Shown: positions 36,531 to 46,341 of the stretch, one piece after another
Position numbering within the stretch: position 1 is the first letter of the stretch
Layout of the letters: each line of letters starts with the position of its first letter
Assembly (NCBI GenBank): GCA_963691705.1
Contig: OY829539.1
Coordinates: 40,743,656 to 40,807,655, forward strand
Reading direction: 5' to 3'
Source: Viola odorata
Taxonomy: Eukaryota > Streptophyta > Magnoliopsida > Malpighiales > Violaceae
Length of the DNA: 64,000 nucleotides
The notes under the pieces: generated by a model
Databases searched by the model: none
Seen by the model: the letters and a program-made list of their open reading frames with translations, nothing else
What the model was told of the DNA's origin: nothing
Position numbers and translations under genes: made by a program

Positions 36531-36775
36531 TGATAAGATTCGAGTTTTGAGACGATCGGGACGATGAATACTGTCGGTAAGAGTCGCTATAGCCGGTATC
36601 GGACACACCTGGAAAGCACCGGAGGGGGGGCTCCAGCGTAGACACTCCGATGCTTAAGTTAGTAAGCGGTTTATAAATAGCAGAGGTTCTAGAACGCAGT
36701 CTTAGGCTTACTTGATGTTTTAAAATGACAGGGTATTTATAGGCCGTTGGGGGCAATATCTGGGCAAATGTTATT
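36531..36775 (-). repeat. Rt5 3' LTR remnant
   Basis: It aligns with the right LTR from TGATAAGATTCG to about GGGCAAA. Beyond that the sequence is RNase H coding, so the U3-side portion of this LTR is deleted. Confidence 0.85.
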
Positions 36776-37998
36776 TTCTCGATTCGGGCATATCGCAGCT
36801 CAACATCTTTCAGAACGTGACTTACAAAATATACAGGGCGGTGCGCGTGGCTATCGTCGCGAACGAGGACGACACTAACCACTTCGTCGGCAGCGCCGAG
36901 GTATAAATATAAAGTATCACCCGGCTTCGGCCTTGTCAGCAGTAGGTCAGACGATAGGTGATATTTTAGGCTAACAAACGCCTCTTCACATTCTGGGGTC
37001 CACCCGAACGGTGCTTTCTTGCGTATGACTTTGAAAAAAGGGAGACATTTCTCGCCTTGTTTGGAAATAAATCGTCCTAGGGCGATAACGCGCCCAGTTA
37101 GCCTTTGTACCTCCTTAACGGTTCTTGGAGATATCATGTCTTGTATGGCTTTAATCTTCGATGGGTTAGGCTAGATTCCTTTTTGGCTGACTACGTAGCC
37201 CAGGAATTTTCCCGTCTGAAACGTAAACATGCATTTTCGGGGGTTCAGTTTCATACTGTGCCTTTTCATTACGTTAAAGACTTCTTTCAGATCTTGTAAG
37301 TGATCCTGAAAGTTCGCGCTCTTTACCAATATATCATCAACATATGCTTCCATATTTCTGCCTATCTGTTCTTCGAATATTTTGTTAGCCATACGTTGGA
37401 ACGTCGCCCCAGCGTTCTTTAGCCCAAACGGCATCGTCTTATAACAGTAAGTGGCCTTAGGAGTGATGAAGGCAGTCTTTTCTTCATCTTCAATGGCCAT
37501 GGGAATTTTGTGGTATCCAGAGTTAGCGTCAAGTGAACTCAAATATTCGTACACCGCAGTCTGATCAACTAGTTGGTCAATACGGGGAAGCGGGTAGCAA
37601 TCCTTAGGGCAAGCATCGTTCAAATCGGTAAAGTCGATACACATGCACCAGTCTCCATTGGGCTTAGGAACGAGAACTGGGTTGGCTAACCAAGTAGGGT
37701 ATTGAACTTCGCGGATGAACCCCGCATCAAGGAGCTTCGTCACCTCTTTATCAACGGCTAAAGCTTTTTCCGTAGAAAACGCGCGTCGCTTTTGCTGGAC
37801 CGGCCTGACGCTAGGGTCAACATTGAGCCGGTGTTCTGCTATTTTGCGCGATATACCCGGAATGTCTGCGGGTTTCCACGCGAACTCTCCTCGATATTTG
37901 TTCAATAACCGGGCTAGTTGAAGGTTTTCCGCTGGACTGAGCTTTTCACTGACTAGGAAGCTCGCTTCTTCTATGCCTATCACTAGTACGGGCACCAT
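36776..37998 (-). pseudogene. Rt5 reverse transcriptase and RNase H
   Basis: The RT frame 37998-37171 includes VLVPKPNGDWCMCIDFTDLN, the Tat-type DQLVDQTA and an intact YVDD at 37344-37333 followed by ILVKS. After a stop near 37170 the same frame continues as 37137 downward (SPRTVKEVQRLTGRVIALGR, then FVSLKYHLSSDLLLTRP). RNase H is degenerate: YLGAADEVVSVVLVRDD lacks the usual first catalytic Asp, but VELRYARIEKITFA matches the ETRYPxIEKLALA block. It ends abruptly at the LTR junction. Confidence 0.85.
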
Positions 37999-38700
37999 TT
38001 TGTCCAGAGGTTGAGCGCGCTTCTCATCACCCTATTCGTACAGGTCCACCGTTATACATATATACCTATCGCAACTCTTTTGAGTCATGAGCAGGTAGCA
38101 TTCAGCCGCCAGTTTTTGGTTGCCCTTTATCGATACCACTCCGTCCTAGGAGGGGTATTTCATCTTCACATGCTTTTGAGATATCGCCGCTCCAAAGCGG
38201 TTGAGGAAGGGTCGTCCGAGTATGACATTGTAGGGCAAGTTTAAATCCACGACAAGGAATAACAGATCCTCCGATTGCTTAGAGGTGTCTTCTCTGAAAT
38301 ACACGGGCAAAGTAGTTATCCCTGTGACAGGGATCGGGACCCCGTCCACTCCAATTATGGGTTTCTTGCAAGGTGTTAACTCATTGTCGGGTCGCTTCAT
38401 GAGATTGTAGGCCTCTAACGAGAAGAGGTTCACCGCACTCCCGTTATCAACGAGAGTTCTTTTGATTCCGTGACTGACGATGATGAGCGTAACCACCAAT
38501 GCGTCATTATACGGATAGACAACGCCTTTTTCGTCCTCTTCTGAGAAGGCTAATATAATGCGATCTAGGATGCTTATCGCTTCACCTTTCTTTAGCGCGC
38601 TGTCCCATTTGCGTTTATCCCCTGACGCGGTTGTCAATTGCTCTGATCCATCCATATAAGGAGTCCCTCCCGCTATGATGTTAATCATAGGGAAGTCCTC
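37999..38700 (-). pseudogene. Rt5 protease region
   Basis: The frame 38688-38146 begins MINIIAGGTPYMDGS, matching the Tat-lineage INTISGG block just after Gag. It has the active-site-like LVDNGSAVNLFS and the flap/C-terminal block YNVILGRPFLNRF. A TAG at 38148-38146 ends the ORF, but the same frame continues toward RT with VRGDQKLA-like sequence (IKGNQKLAAECYL). It is out of frame with gag because of a 74-bp insertion at 38701-38774. Confidence 0.85.
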
Positions 38701-38802
38701 GTCGTCTACTGTGAAAGCTTCTTTACCTCTCCCTCTAGGAATATTATCCTTCTCTGGGGCGCGAGGGGGTACTTGTCGTCTACTGTGAAAGCTTCTTTAC
38801 CT
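38701..38802. repeat. 28-bp direct repeat bounding a 74-bp insertion
   Basis: The same 28 bases, starting GTCGTCTACTGTGAAAGC, occur at 38701 and 38775. The offset is 74 bp, which is 2 modulo 3 and exactly accounts for the frame difference between gag and protease of Rt5. The 46 bp between the copies are not repeated. Confidence 0.85.
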
Positions 38803-40499
38803 GTCATCCCTTTCATGGGATTGTTTCTGGCGTCTTCTCTTACTTTGGCAGTGAATTCTCCCAAGTAGCCTTCTTCCACCAAATGTTCTATTGCCGATTT
38901 AAATTCTCTGCACACTTCTGTGGAGTGCCCCCTGGCTTTGTGAAACTTGCAATAAGTGTTTTCTCTTCTCCCCAGAAGCACTCCGGGCTTCACAGGCGCA
39001 GGGTAACGGATGGGAAGGTTTCGCTGCTCCATTATCGCTAAAATCTCCGCCCTTGGTAGATTAAGGGAAGGGAAATCAGGGTCGTACATCCGACCTTTAG
39101 AAGAATCTCCTTGACACTGAGTAGGGGAATTACCAGGCTTTCCCTTCGAAGAGTTACCTTTCCGCCTACTGGAAGTTTTAGGAATATGATCTTTCCGCTG
39201 AGCATAATCATCGATGAGGCGGTCGTCAGGAATGGTAATTGCAGGGTCATTAGGAATTAAAGGCGCCTCGGGCGGCATGTTATAGGCTCTATCTCTGTTT
39301 TCCTCTTCTTCCATCTTCGCGTAATTATGGGCCTTAAGTCTTAACGCGTCTAAAGTCGCTAGAGGGTCCACCATCAGTGCATCTTTCAATTTACCATAAC
39401 GGCAGTTCAATTTCAGGGCTTCTATAGCGAAATCAATAGTAACGCTCGGCGTTAGTGACATTTCTAGATCGAATCGACTGAGAAATTCTTTCAAAGTTTC
39501 CTGAGGCCTTCGACGTATGTCAAATAACGCGGCAGCGGATTTCCTGATTGGAATCGCTGTACTGAATCTGCTCCGAAACTTAGATTCCAATTGTGAGAAG
39601 TTACTAATTGATCCGCCAGGAAGGCCCTCGAACCAGAGACGCGCGACTCCTGATAATGTCATAACAAATATTTGGCATAACGCCGCATCACTGTGAGTCT
39701 GAAATTGAACAAAATATTTCACCTTATTGATGTGGGAAATGGGATCTCTGGTGCCGTCATAAGTCTCAGTGGGAAGTTTCACATGTCGGCTGACCCTATG
39801 GCGCCTTATACGACGGCTAAATGGGTGACCCGATGTGTCATCAAGGATTTCACGGGCATGACACGGGGGAGATATTTCAGCATGACGCCTCCGATTCCGC
39901 GGATCTGGCATAGGATGTCGCCTAGGAGACTGGCTGCGGCTCCTGGGAGAACGAGTTCGATATCTTCTGCTACTGGATCTTTCACTGCGCTCAGGAGATA
40001 AATCCCTATTCACTCCTTCCCTTCGACCGTCCCAACGGTTTCTGTCCTCATAGAGGTACCGATCCTCCTGAGGGATGGGAACTTGTGGGACCTGTGGCAC
40101 ATAAGGTTCCACTCGTCCTTGAGTGAGTTGCACAAAACTAATCGGGGTATTTGTTGTAGGCAAAGTCGGCTGGAGGTTCCCCTGTAACGACGGTGACAAG
40201 GGTCGCTCGGTGACAATAGTTGGCGTGAACATGACACGGGGAGGGACGCTCGACCCAGAAACATCAGGTGTGATTCTTGCAGCCATTTTAGTCAAATATT
40301 GCAATCGAGAATGAAGGGCCGCTATTTCACTTGCAAAAGGGTGATCTGTACTGTTCAACACAAATCCCCTCGGAGGAGGGGTAGAAAAGCTGGATCCCGC
40401 CATCTGGGATAACGAAATGATCGTCTGAGAGGAGGAGGCTTCCCCTCCCGACCTGGCCGAAAGATCCGGGGATTCCAGAGTGATTTGTTGCATTGTCAC
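38706..40499 (-). pseudogene. Rt5 Gag, long open frame
   Basis: A single 597-codon frame. The N-terminal third is Ser/Pro-rich. A basic SR/RR-rich stretch (RYRTRSPRSRSQSPRRH) precedes the capsid-type domain (LPTETYDGTRDPISHINKV, GVARLWFEGLPGGSI, FRSRFSTAIPIRKSAAALF, ETLKEFLSRF). The C-terminus has the Tat-lineage zinc motif YCKFHKARGHSTEVC. It has no internal stop, but its last 30 or so codons are out of the ancestral frame because of the 74-bp insertion. Marked pseudogene because the element is defective. The capsid part itself could still be translated. Confidence 0.88.
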
Positions 40500-40658
40500 A
40501 GAAAGATCAGCAGTAGCAAAAGGGAATAACTGTCTACGAATCGAAAAAGGAATATTAGAGGATGAGGGTCGCGCCTACTCCGACTCAGAAGTCATGATCG
40601 TTCTGATCTCTGGGTAAAACAAAACTTGGCTATTAAGGACGCTCACTTAATGGACCAA

Positions 40659-40678
40659 GGCTCTCACTGAAAGCACCA
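40659..40678 (-). other. Rt5 primer-binding site, Tat type
   Basis: The minus strand reads TGGTGCTTTCAGTGAGAGCC next to the 5' LTR. The TGGTGCTTTCA-TGAGAG form is typical of Tat-lineage gypsy elements. It fixes the minus orientation. Rt6 has nearly the same site. Confidence 0.75.
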
Positions 40679-40681
40679 ATT

Positions 40682-41308
40682 TGATAAGATTCGATTTTTG
40701 AGACGATCGGGACGATGAATACTGTCGGTCAGAGTCGTTGTAGCCGGTATCAGACACACCTGCAAAGCGCCGGAGGGGGGCTCTGGCGTAGACTCTCCGA
40801 TGCTTAAGTCAGTAAGCGGTTTAAAAATAGCAGAGGTTCTAGAAGGCAGTCTTAGGCTTACTTGATGTTTTAAAATGAGGACGTATTTATAGGCCGCTGG
40901 AGCCGATATCTAGGCAAAAGGGCGATATCCCGGAAAGATATTGCTTTGTATGACGTCATTAGTGATACCTGGACCTGACGTCATGGGTGATACCTCCGAG
41001 GAGGGCGCCGAGGGCGATACCCATGGTGATGCGGGGGGCGATAACTCTGTGGAGGGTGCCGAGGGCGATACCCATGGTGACGCCGGGGGCGATAACTCCG
41101 TGGATGGTGTCGTGGCTGCCCTGGGATGGGATGATGTCGTGCGTGCAGAGACGCGTGAGACCTCCCCCCCCCGCTGATGTCGACCATCCCAGAAAACACC
41201 TCATAGTCTAGAGGCGATAGCTTGGATGTCCGATAGGGCTATAGGATTCCGTCCTCGGTAGGGGTCATAATTACAGAAATGCCCTTAGGGTTGTCTTAAT
41301 TATTATTA
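40682..41308 (-). repeat. Rt5 5' LTR
   Basis: 627 bp. The plus-strand start TGATAAGATTCG is the LTR's 3' end. The other end reads TTATTA, so the canonical CA is mutated. A minus-strand TATA box (revcomp of TATTTATAGG) lies near 40885. A 54-bp GC-rich unit is duplicated in tandem at about 40999-41106. Confidence 0.85.
40999..41106. repeat. 54-bp GC-rich tandem duplication in the Rt5 LTR
   Basis: Two units share GCCGAGGGCGATACCCATGG and GGGGGCGATAACTC. The second is altered at only a few positions. Both strands are open across it, but only because of the repeat. Confidence 0.75.
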
Positions 41309-41313
41309 GGTTC

Positions 41314-42770
41314 CTAATCCTTAGTCATCCATCCCTAGCCAACAGCAATAACAAAACCCTTATGGAAATTATCCCCCTCCTCTCAACATGCAACACTTCA
41401 GGCCCCGACCAACATACAATCAGTATCAACACCAACCTCCCCAAGATCAGACCTTTGTCGTGCCCCTGAATACAACACAAATTCCTGACCCTGAGCAGCA
41501 GAAGAAGATCGCGGACCTTGAAAAGTAAATGAGCATCATGATGGCAGAAATGAAGGAATTAAAAAATCAAGGGAGATTCCCACCCTAGACAGAAACCAAT
41601 CCGAAGCATAATGCTTGTGTCGTAACTCTTCATAGTGGAACGACCTTGATTCCTTCACCACATCCTGACCTCAACATTGGAAATTCACCAGAATCTGAAC
41701 TCCGGCCCAAGGCGAAGAGTCCGAAAGTGCCCAGATCCGTAGAGGTCATGGAAGACCGAATCCGATCACCAAGAGGGTCGTCGCGGAACGATCCGAACCC
41801 GCCTGAATTTACCCAAGAATATATTCATAAGATCTTCGAGCCTCCTTTCCCTCAAAGGCTAGTTAAATCGAAGAAAAAAATAGAGGATCGCGAGATCTTT
41901 GATATTTTCAGCAAGGTGATTGTCAACATCCCACTTCTGTAGGCAGTCAAGAACGTGCCTAGATATGCCAAGTTCTTGAAACAATTATACACGAACAAGT
42001 GCAAATTAGCCGGCGTTAACAAGATAAGCGTGGGGGTCAATGTTTCTGCCCACATACAGCGGAAGATTCGTCCCAAGTGTAAAAATCAAGGGATGTTCAT
42101 TATTCCCTACAAGATTGGCACCGTCGACATTGGCAAGGCCATGTGTGATTTGGGAGCAGGCATAAATGTCATGCCCTTGACCATCTACAACTGTCTTGGG
42201 CTCGAACCTCTGAAACCCACCAGACTTGCTATTCAACTTACTGATTGTTCTATTATTTACCCCGAGGGTATTATCGAAGATGTTTTGGTCCAAGTAGGTG
42301 AATTTCTATTTCCAGCGGACTTCACTCTAGGACGACCATGGAGAACAATGACTCAACTAAGTCTTCGGATGTACTTCTAGGACGACCATTTCTAGCCACT
42401 GCCAGAGCCAAGATTGACGTCCATGAGGCCACAATTTCCCTCGAATTTGATGGGGAGATCATCAAATTTAACATGCTGGAATCTATGCGATATCCTTCTG
42501 AATTCTCTAGTGTTAATTATGTTGATTTGATTGACCCATTTGATGACCAAATTGCTGAATTAGACTCTACTGATCCCTTGCAATTTACCCTTGATAGGAG
42601 TCTCACGCCTCCTCTATTAGATGTCTTAGCTTCGAAATGTGTCACTCCTACCGAGTTGCATTCTGTTGTCACGGCCCTAGAAGAGTGCTCCATTGTCCAA
42701 TATGACCCTCCGGTCGTATCCCCTATCTGTGCAGATCATGTTAAGCTGCCTCCCTCTCTTGAATAGGCTC
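41314..42770 (+). pseudogene. Rt4 gag 3' portion and protease
   Basis: After the Rt5 insertion, Gag-type sequence continues in broken frames. The open segments 41646-41942 and 41955-42380 carry the region before protease (ARYAKFLKQL-like, INVSAHIQRK-like) and the protease core MCDLGAGINVMPLTIYNCLG, the Athila form of the active site with DLG. The flap-type block DVLLGRPFLATARAKIDV follows in another frame (42338-42766). Stops and frame changes show inactivity. Confidence 0.82.
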
Positions 42771-43933
42771 CTGCCCTCGAACTGAAACCGTTGCCCTCTC
42801 ACCTCAAATACGCTTATCTCGGCATCAATGACTCTCTTCCAATCATAATCTCGAACAAACTCAACACTTCCGAAGAGGTTGAGCTGATTTCCTTGTTGAA
42901 AGAATTTAGACAAGCCATAGGCTGGACTATCGCCGACATCAAGGGCTTGTCGCTAGCTTTGTGTACCCACTGAATTCATTTGGAAGATGACAGTAAGACG
43001 ATATGCCAACCACAGCGCAGATTGAATCCACCCATGATGGAGGTGGTGAAAAAATAGGTTTTAAAGTTGCTAGATGCGGGCGTTAGCTACCCATGGGTTA
43101 GCCCGATACAAGTCGTGCCTAAAAAAATGGGTGGCGAGATGGCGAATCTATTCCCACCAGGATTCAGAATGGGTGGCGAGTTTGCATTGATTATCGTCGG
43201 TTGAATGCTGCTACCAGAAAGGATCATTTCCCTCTTCCCTTCATAGACCAAATGTTAGAGCATCTCGCGGGCAAGACTCATTACTGCTGCCTGGATGGAT
43301 ACTCAGGTTTCCATCAAATCCCTGTTGCCCCCGAAGTCTAAGAAAAGACCACTTTCACATGCCCTTACGACACCTTCGCCTACAGACGTATGCCCTTCGA
43401 CCTCTGTAATGCCCCCGTCACCTTTCAATGGTGTATGGTGAGCATCTTTCAGAATTGGTTGAAGATGGTATCGAGGTCTTCATGGATGACTTTATGATTT
43501 ATGGTAACTCCTTTTCGGAATGCATGTGTAAATTAAAAAAAGTGTTTGGAGCGATGCATCGAGACCAATCTCGTCTTGAACTTTGAAAAATGTCACTTCA
43601 TGGTTGATTGAGGTCTCGTTCTGGGCCATATCGTCTCTAGTAAGGGAATTGAAGCAGACAAGGCCAAGATTGAAGTAATTGAGTCCTTACCCTACCCCAC
43701 CAGTGTCCGCGACGTGCGGTCTTTTCTAGGGCATGCCGATTTTTATAGAAGGTTCATCAAGGATTTCTCCAAAATCGCTCAGCCCATGTGTCGTCTACTC
43801 CAAAAATATGTTGCTTTTGAGTTTGATGAGAATTGTCAAGTTGCCTTCGACACTCAAAAAAATAGGCTTATCTCAGCTCCTGTCATTTATGTCCGATTGG
43901 TCTTTACCTTTTGAGATCATGTGTGATGCAAGC
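42771..43933 (+). pseudogene. Rt4 reverse transcriptase, interrupted by Rt6
   Basis: Athila-type RT blocks are in order but in several frames: LPSHLKYAYLG, AIGWTIADIKGLS, QRRLNPPMMEVVKK, LDAGVSYPWVSPIQVVPKK, RKDHFPLPFIDQMLEHLAGK, YSGFHQIPVAPE, FTCPYDTFAYRRMPF and FMDDF at 43479-43493. The thumb and connection follow at 43714-43914 (VRSFLGHADFYRRFIKDFSK). RNase H opens with SLPFEIMCDAS and stops exactly at 43933. Its next codons are at 53782 onward, on the other side of Rt6. Confidence 0.88.
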
Positions 43934-44093
43934 TGATAAAATAGTCCCCAGGGTAGGAGGAATCCTGGAGATCTTCACCTCTGAGGGGGTAGTCCTCGCC
44001 GCCGCTACACCTGCAAGGCGCCGGAGGGGGTCCCCGACGCAGGTACTCCGACGATCAAGTCAGTATCAGTAGTGAAATATAAAGGGTAGGCAG
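43934..44093 (-). repeat. Rt6 3' LTR, left fragment
   Basis: The first 160 bp of the LTR, from TGATAAAATAG to GGCAG. It is interrupted by Rt7. The remaining 281 bp are at 49667-49947. Confidence 0.9.
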
Positions 44094-45000
44094 TGATACG
44101 ATCCTAACCCCGAGGCTAGCCCTAGCGCACGCACAACACGCACACGCCTTGCGGCCAAGACCAATCAATCCAAAGCATCGAGCCAAAGACGTCATGAAGC
44201 AATTGGTGAGGTTTATACAACCTCTACATATGGATACAAGTCAAGAGACGTTGCTGGATCAAGCAATTAGACGAAGGATGACATGGATGGTAGCTTGGAA
44301 GTGTCTATCCCACACATTCGTGTCCACACAAGTAAACGAATGGAATTACGGCTTCAATCAGAGATCCATCACATGTACAAGACCTATTGGTGTCTTAGGA
44401 AGGTCGTGGCCAGGTTTGAGGACATTCGGACGAGTAAATCTTAAGATGGCTCATGGTGACATTCTAGCTGTCAAGGAGATGACGCTAACGTGAAACCAGT
44501 GATTGTGTTGGGATTTTTTCGGACCAATACAAGTCCGAATCTTGCGAGTCATATCAAATATGAAACCTCTGGATGTTGTCTACATTGTGAAAAAGTTTCA
44601 GCCAATTCTACCAAGTAAATTGGGAGAAACGGCCATTTCAGTTCACACACCTAAAGTAGGCGAAGTTAGGCGGAGTTAGGCACCGACCACGGAAACGACC
44701 ACCGACCAAAATGCCGACCAAACCGCGTTTAACAGTAAAAATATAAAAGTTTCGTCTGTGTCTTTTCTACATTGTGTCAAAATTTCAGATCAAAAGTCCG
44801 AGCCATTTGAGAGAAACGGATCAGTCAATATCACCGGCCAAAGTTAGACACATAGTGACACCAACTTGCAACTTTGCGCCTTGAGCCTTTCAGACTTGGA
44901 GACTTGATCCGAATGCTATCCTAGATGTATTATTGTGTGTCTTTTATTACCTAGAACATGTGTGTATTTTATTTGACACGTTTTGGTCAAATGTAAGTAT

Positions 45001-45040
45001 GAAGGCATTTAGCCTAGTGTGAAGGCGTTTAGCCTAGTGT
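45001..45040 (+). repeat. 20-bp tandem duplication before the Rt7 TATA box
   Basis: GAAGGCATTTAGCCTAGTGT is followed at once by GAAGGCGTTTAGCCTAGTGT. It ends 13 bp before the TATA box and is repeated in the 3' LTR at 49231-49270. Confidence 0.85.
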
Positions 45041-45053
45041 GGGGCATGTTTGC

Positions 45054-45063
45054 CTATATAAGG
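45054..45063 (+). promoter_or_regulatory. Rt7 LTR TATA box
   Basis: CTATATAAGG in plus orientation, followed by a leader to the PBS at 45434. It is the likely core promoter of Rt7. Confidence 0.65.
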
Positions 45064-45433
45064 AGCCTTTGGTGCTCATAATAAGAAATAGCTTATGATT
45101 TGTGATTTTAGACTATGTCTTAAAGAGAGAGTATCTCTAAATGTTCATGCGTGAACCTTGTCTTGTCTTGAGTCCGAACACTCGATGCAAATGCAAGTAA
45201 AACCCGAAAGTTCATCCTTGATTCGTTTCCCCTAGGTTGGTTCTCACAGGTTGATTTCAGGTTTAGAATCCGAGTCAAGAACCTCACTTGAATCGTTTAG
45301 GTTGGCTCCCACAGGTTGGGTTCAGGCTTAAGTTCGTCAAGTCGAGTTTTATCTTCCGCACGTCGAAATCCAATCCTTCGAACTAGATCACATTGCGAGA
45401 ATACGCGTCCTATGCAACTAGGATAGTATCAGT

Positions 45434-45445
45434 TGGTAGCGGAGC
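45434..45445 (+). other. Rt7 primer-binding site
   Basis: TGGTAGCGGAGC lies two bases after the LTR. It is identical to the Rt3 site. Confidence 0.78.
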
Positions 45446-46302
45446 TAAGGTGTTCAAGGTTTGGTATCTATCCAATCTATCCTTTACTGTTTTTATTTGT
45501 TTTCAATTGTTGAGATTGATTTTCGTTCTATCCTATCTAATCAATCTCCTTGAAGTCCCGTGTGTTAGTTGTTTTGTGTGTCAAGTAGATCTAGAGTTCT
45601 AGATCAAGTTTGTGTCTTTATTTGTGCAAATCAATTGCGATTTGTAGTGTCTTTCAAAAATAAAAATCTTTCCCCAAAGTGTCAAGAAAAGGAGTCATAA
45701 AAAAAAAAAAAAAATCCAAAGTGTCCATTAATTTAGTTGGTATTTGATTTCGTCAAAACAAAATTATTCTAAAGAAAAAAAAAAAATAGAAAAAGATTTC
45801 GAATAAAAAAAAAAAGGAGTGTTCGAAACAGAAAAGAAAAGAAAATACAGAATACTTCAAGATGTTAGCTTTGTAGAGCAAAAAGAATCATTCGATTTGG
45901 TGGTCGGAGTTAAAAGTTATCAAGTTTGCAAGACACAAACCTGAATTCGCATATACACACTTACACAATCTTTTGCGAAATTATTTGAGTCTTCTATTGA
46001 GTTTTGAGCATTTCCTTGATTCCAAGCATATATATCTCTTCTACTCCAGCCTAATAAATTGATTAGTTGTTTGTTCTTTGCGACTAACCTTTTATTAAGC
46101 ATCTAAATTCTTTTCGAAGCTAGTTTTCCTTGTGTGTCTCTTTGGAAGCTTTCCTTTGAAATTCTTGAGTCTTTGACATTGCGTGTGAACAAATTGCAGG
46201 GAAGTGTGAGATATTTGGTGAGCCTAATAGAGAGTTTAAACACGAGAGTAAACACGTGAGGGAGTGCTAGTTTTAGTACAATTTTACGCTTGTTTTCTTT
46301 AG
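45446..46302 (+). other. Rt7 leader with A-rich tracts
   Basis: There are several poly-A or A/G-rich runs between 45650 and 45850 and no recognised coding. A pyrimidine-rich stretch ends in TTTCAG at 46312-46317 just upstream of the ORF, which has the form of a splice acceptor. Confidence 0.5.
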
Positions 46303-46341
46303 TGTTGTGAATTTCAGGATGCAAACCTAAGAAGCTTCAAA

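Larger units (their letters stand above)
36531..41308 (-). mobile_element. Rt5: Tat-like gypsy element in minus orientation
   Basis: Flanked by GGTTC (36526-36530 and 41309-41313). The 5' LTR (right, 40682-41308) is complete. The 3' LTR (left, 36531 to about 36775) retains only its terminal 245 bp or so. Gag, protease, RT and RNase H read on the minus strand. Integrase is absent: RNase H runs directly into the truncated LTR at about 36775. The two LTR pieces differ at roughly 20 of 245 positions. The element cannot act on its own. Confidence 0.9.
44094..45431 (+). repeat. Rt7 5' LTR
   Basis: 1338 bp, starting TGATACGATCCTA. The end here is TAGGATAGTATCA, against TAGGATCGTATCA in the 3' copy. 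A TATA box lies at 45054. A 114-codon frame at 44149-44493 is the LTR-encoded tail of the main ORF, not a separate gene. Confidence 0.95.

Noticed and set aside
41160..41180. C-rich run as a regulatory G-quadruplex
   Set aside because: It is a single homopolymer-like run in an LTR without the four spaced runs required.
44149..44493. 114-codon ORF in the Rt7 5' LTR as a separate gene
   Set aside because: It is the same sequence as the tail of the main ORF in the 3' LTR, so it is a by-product of LTR duplication.
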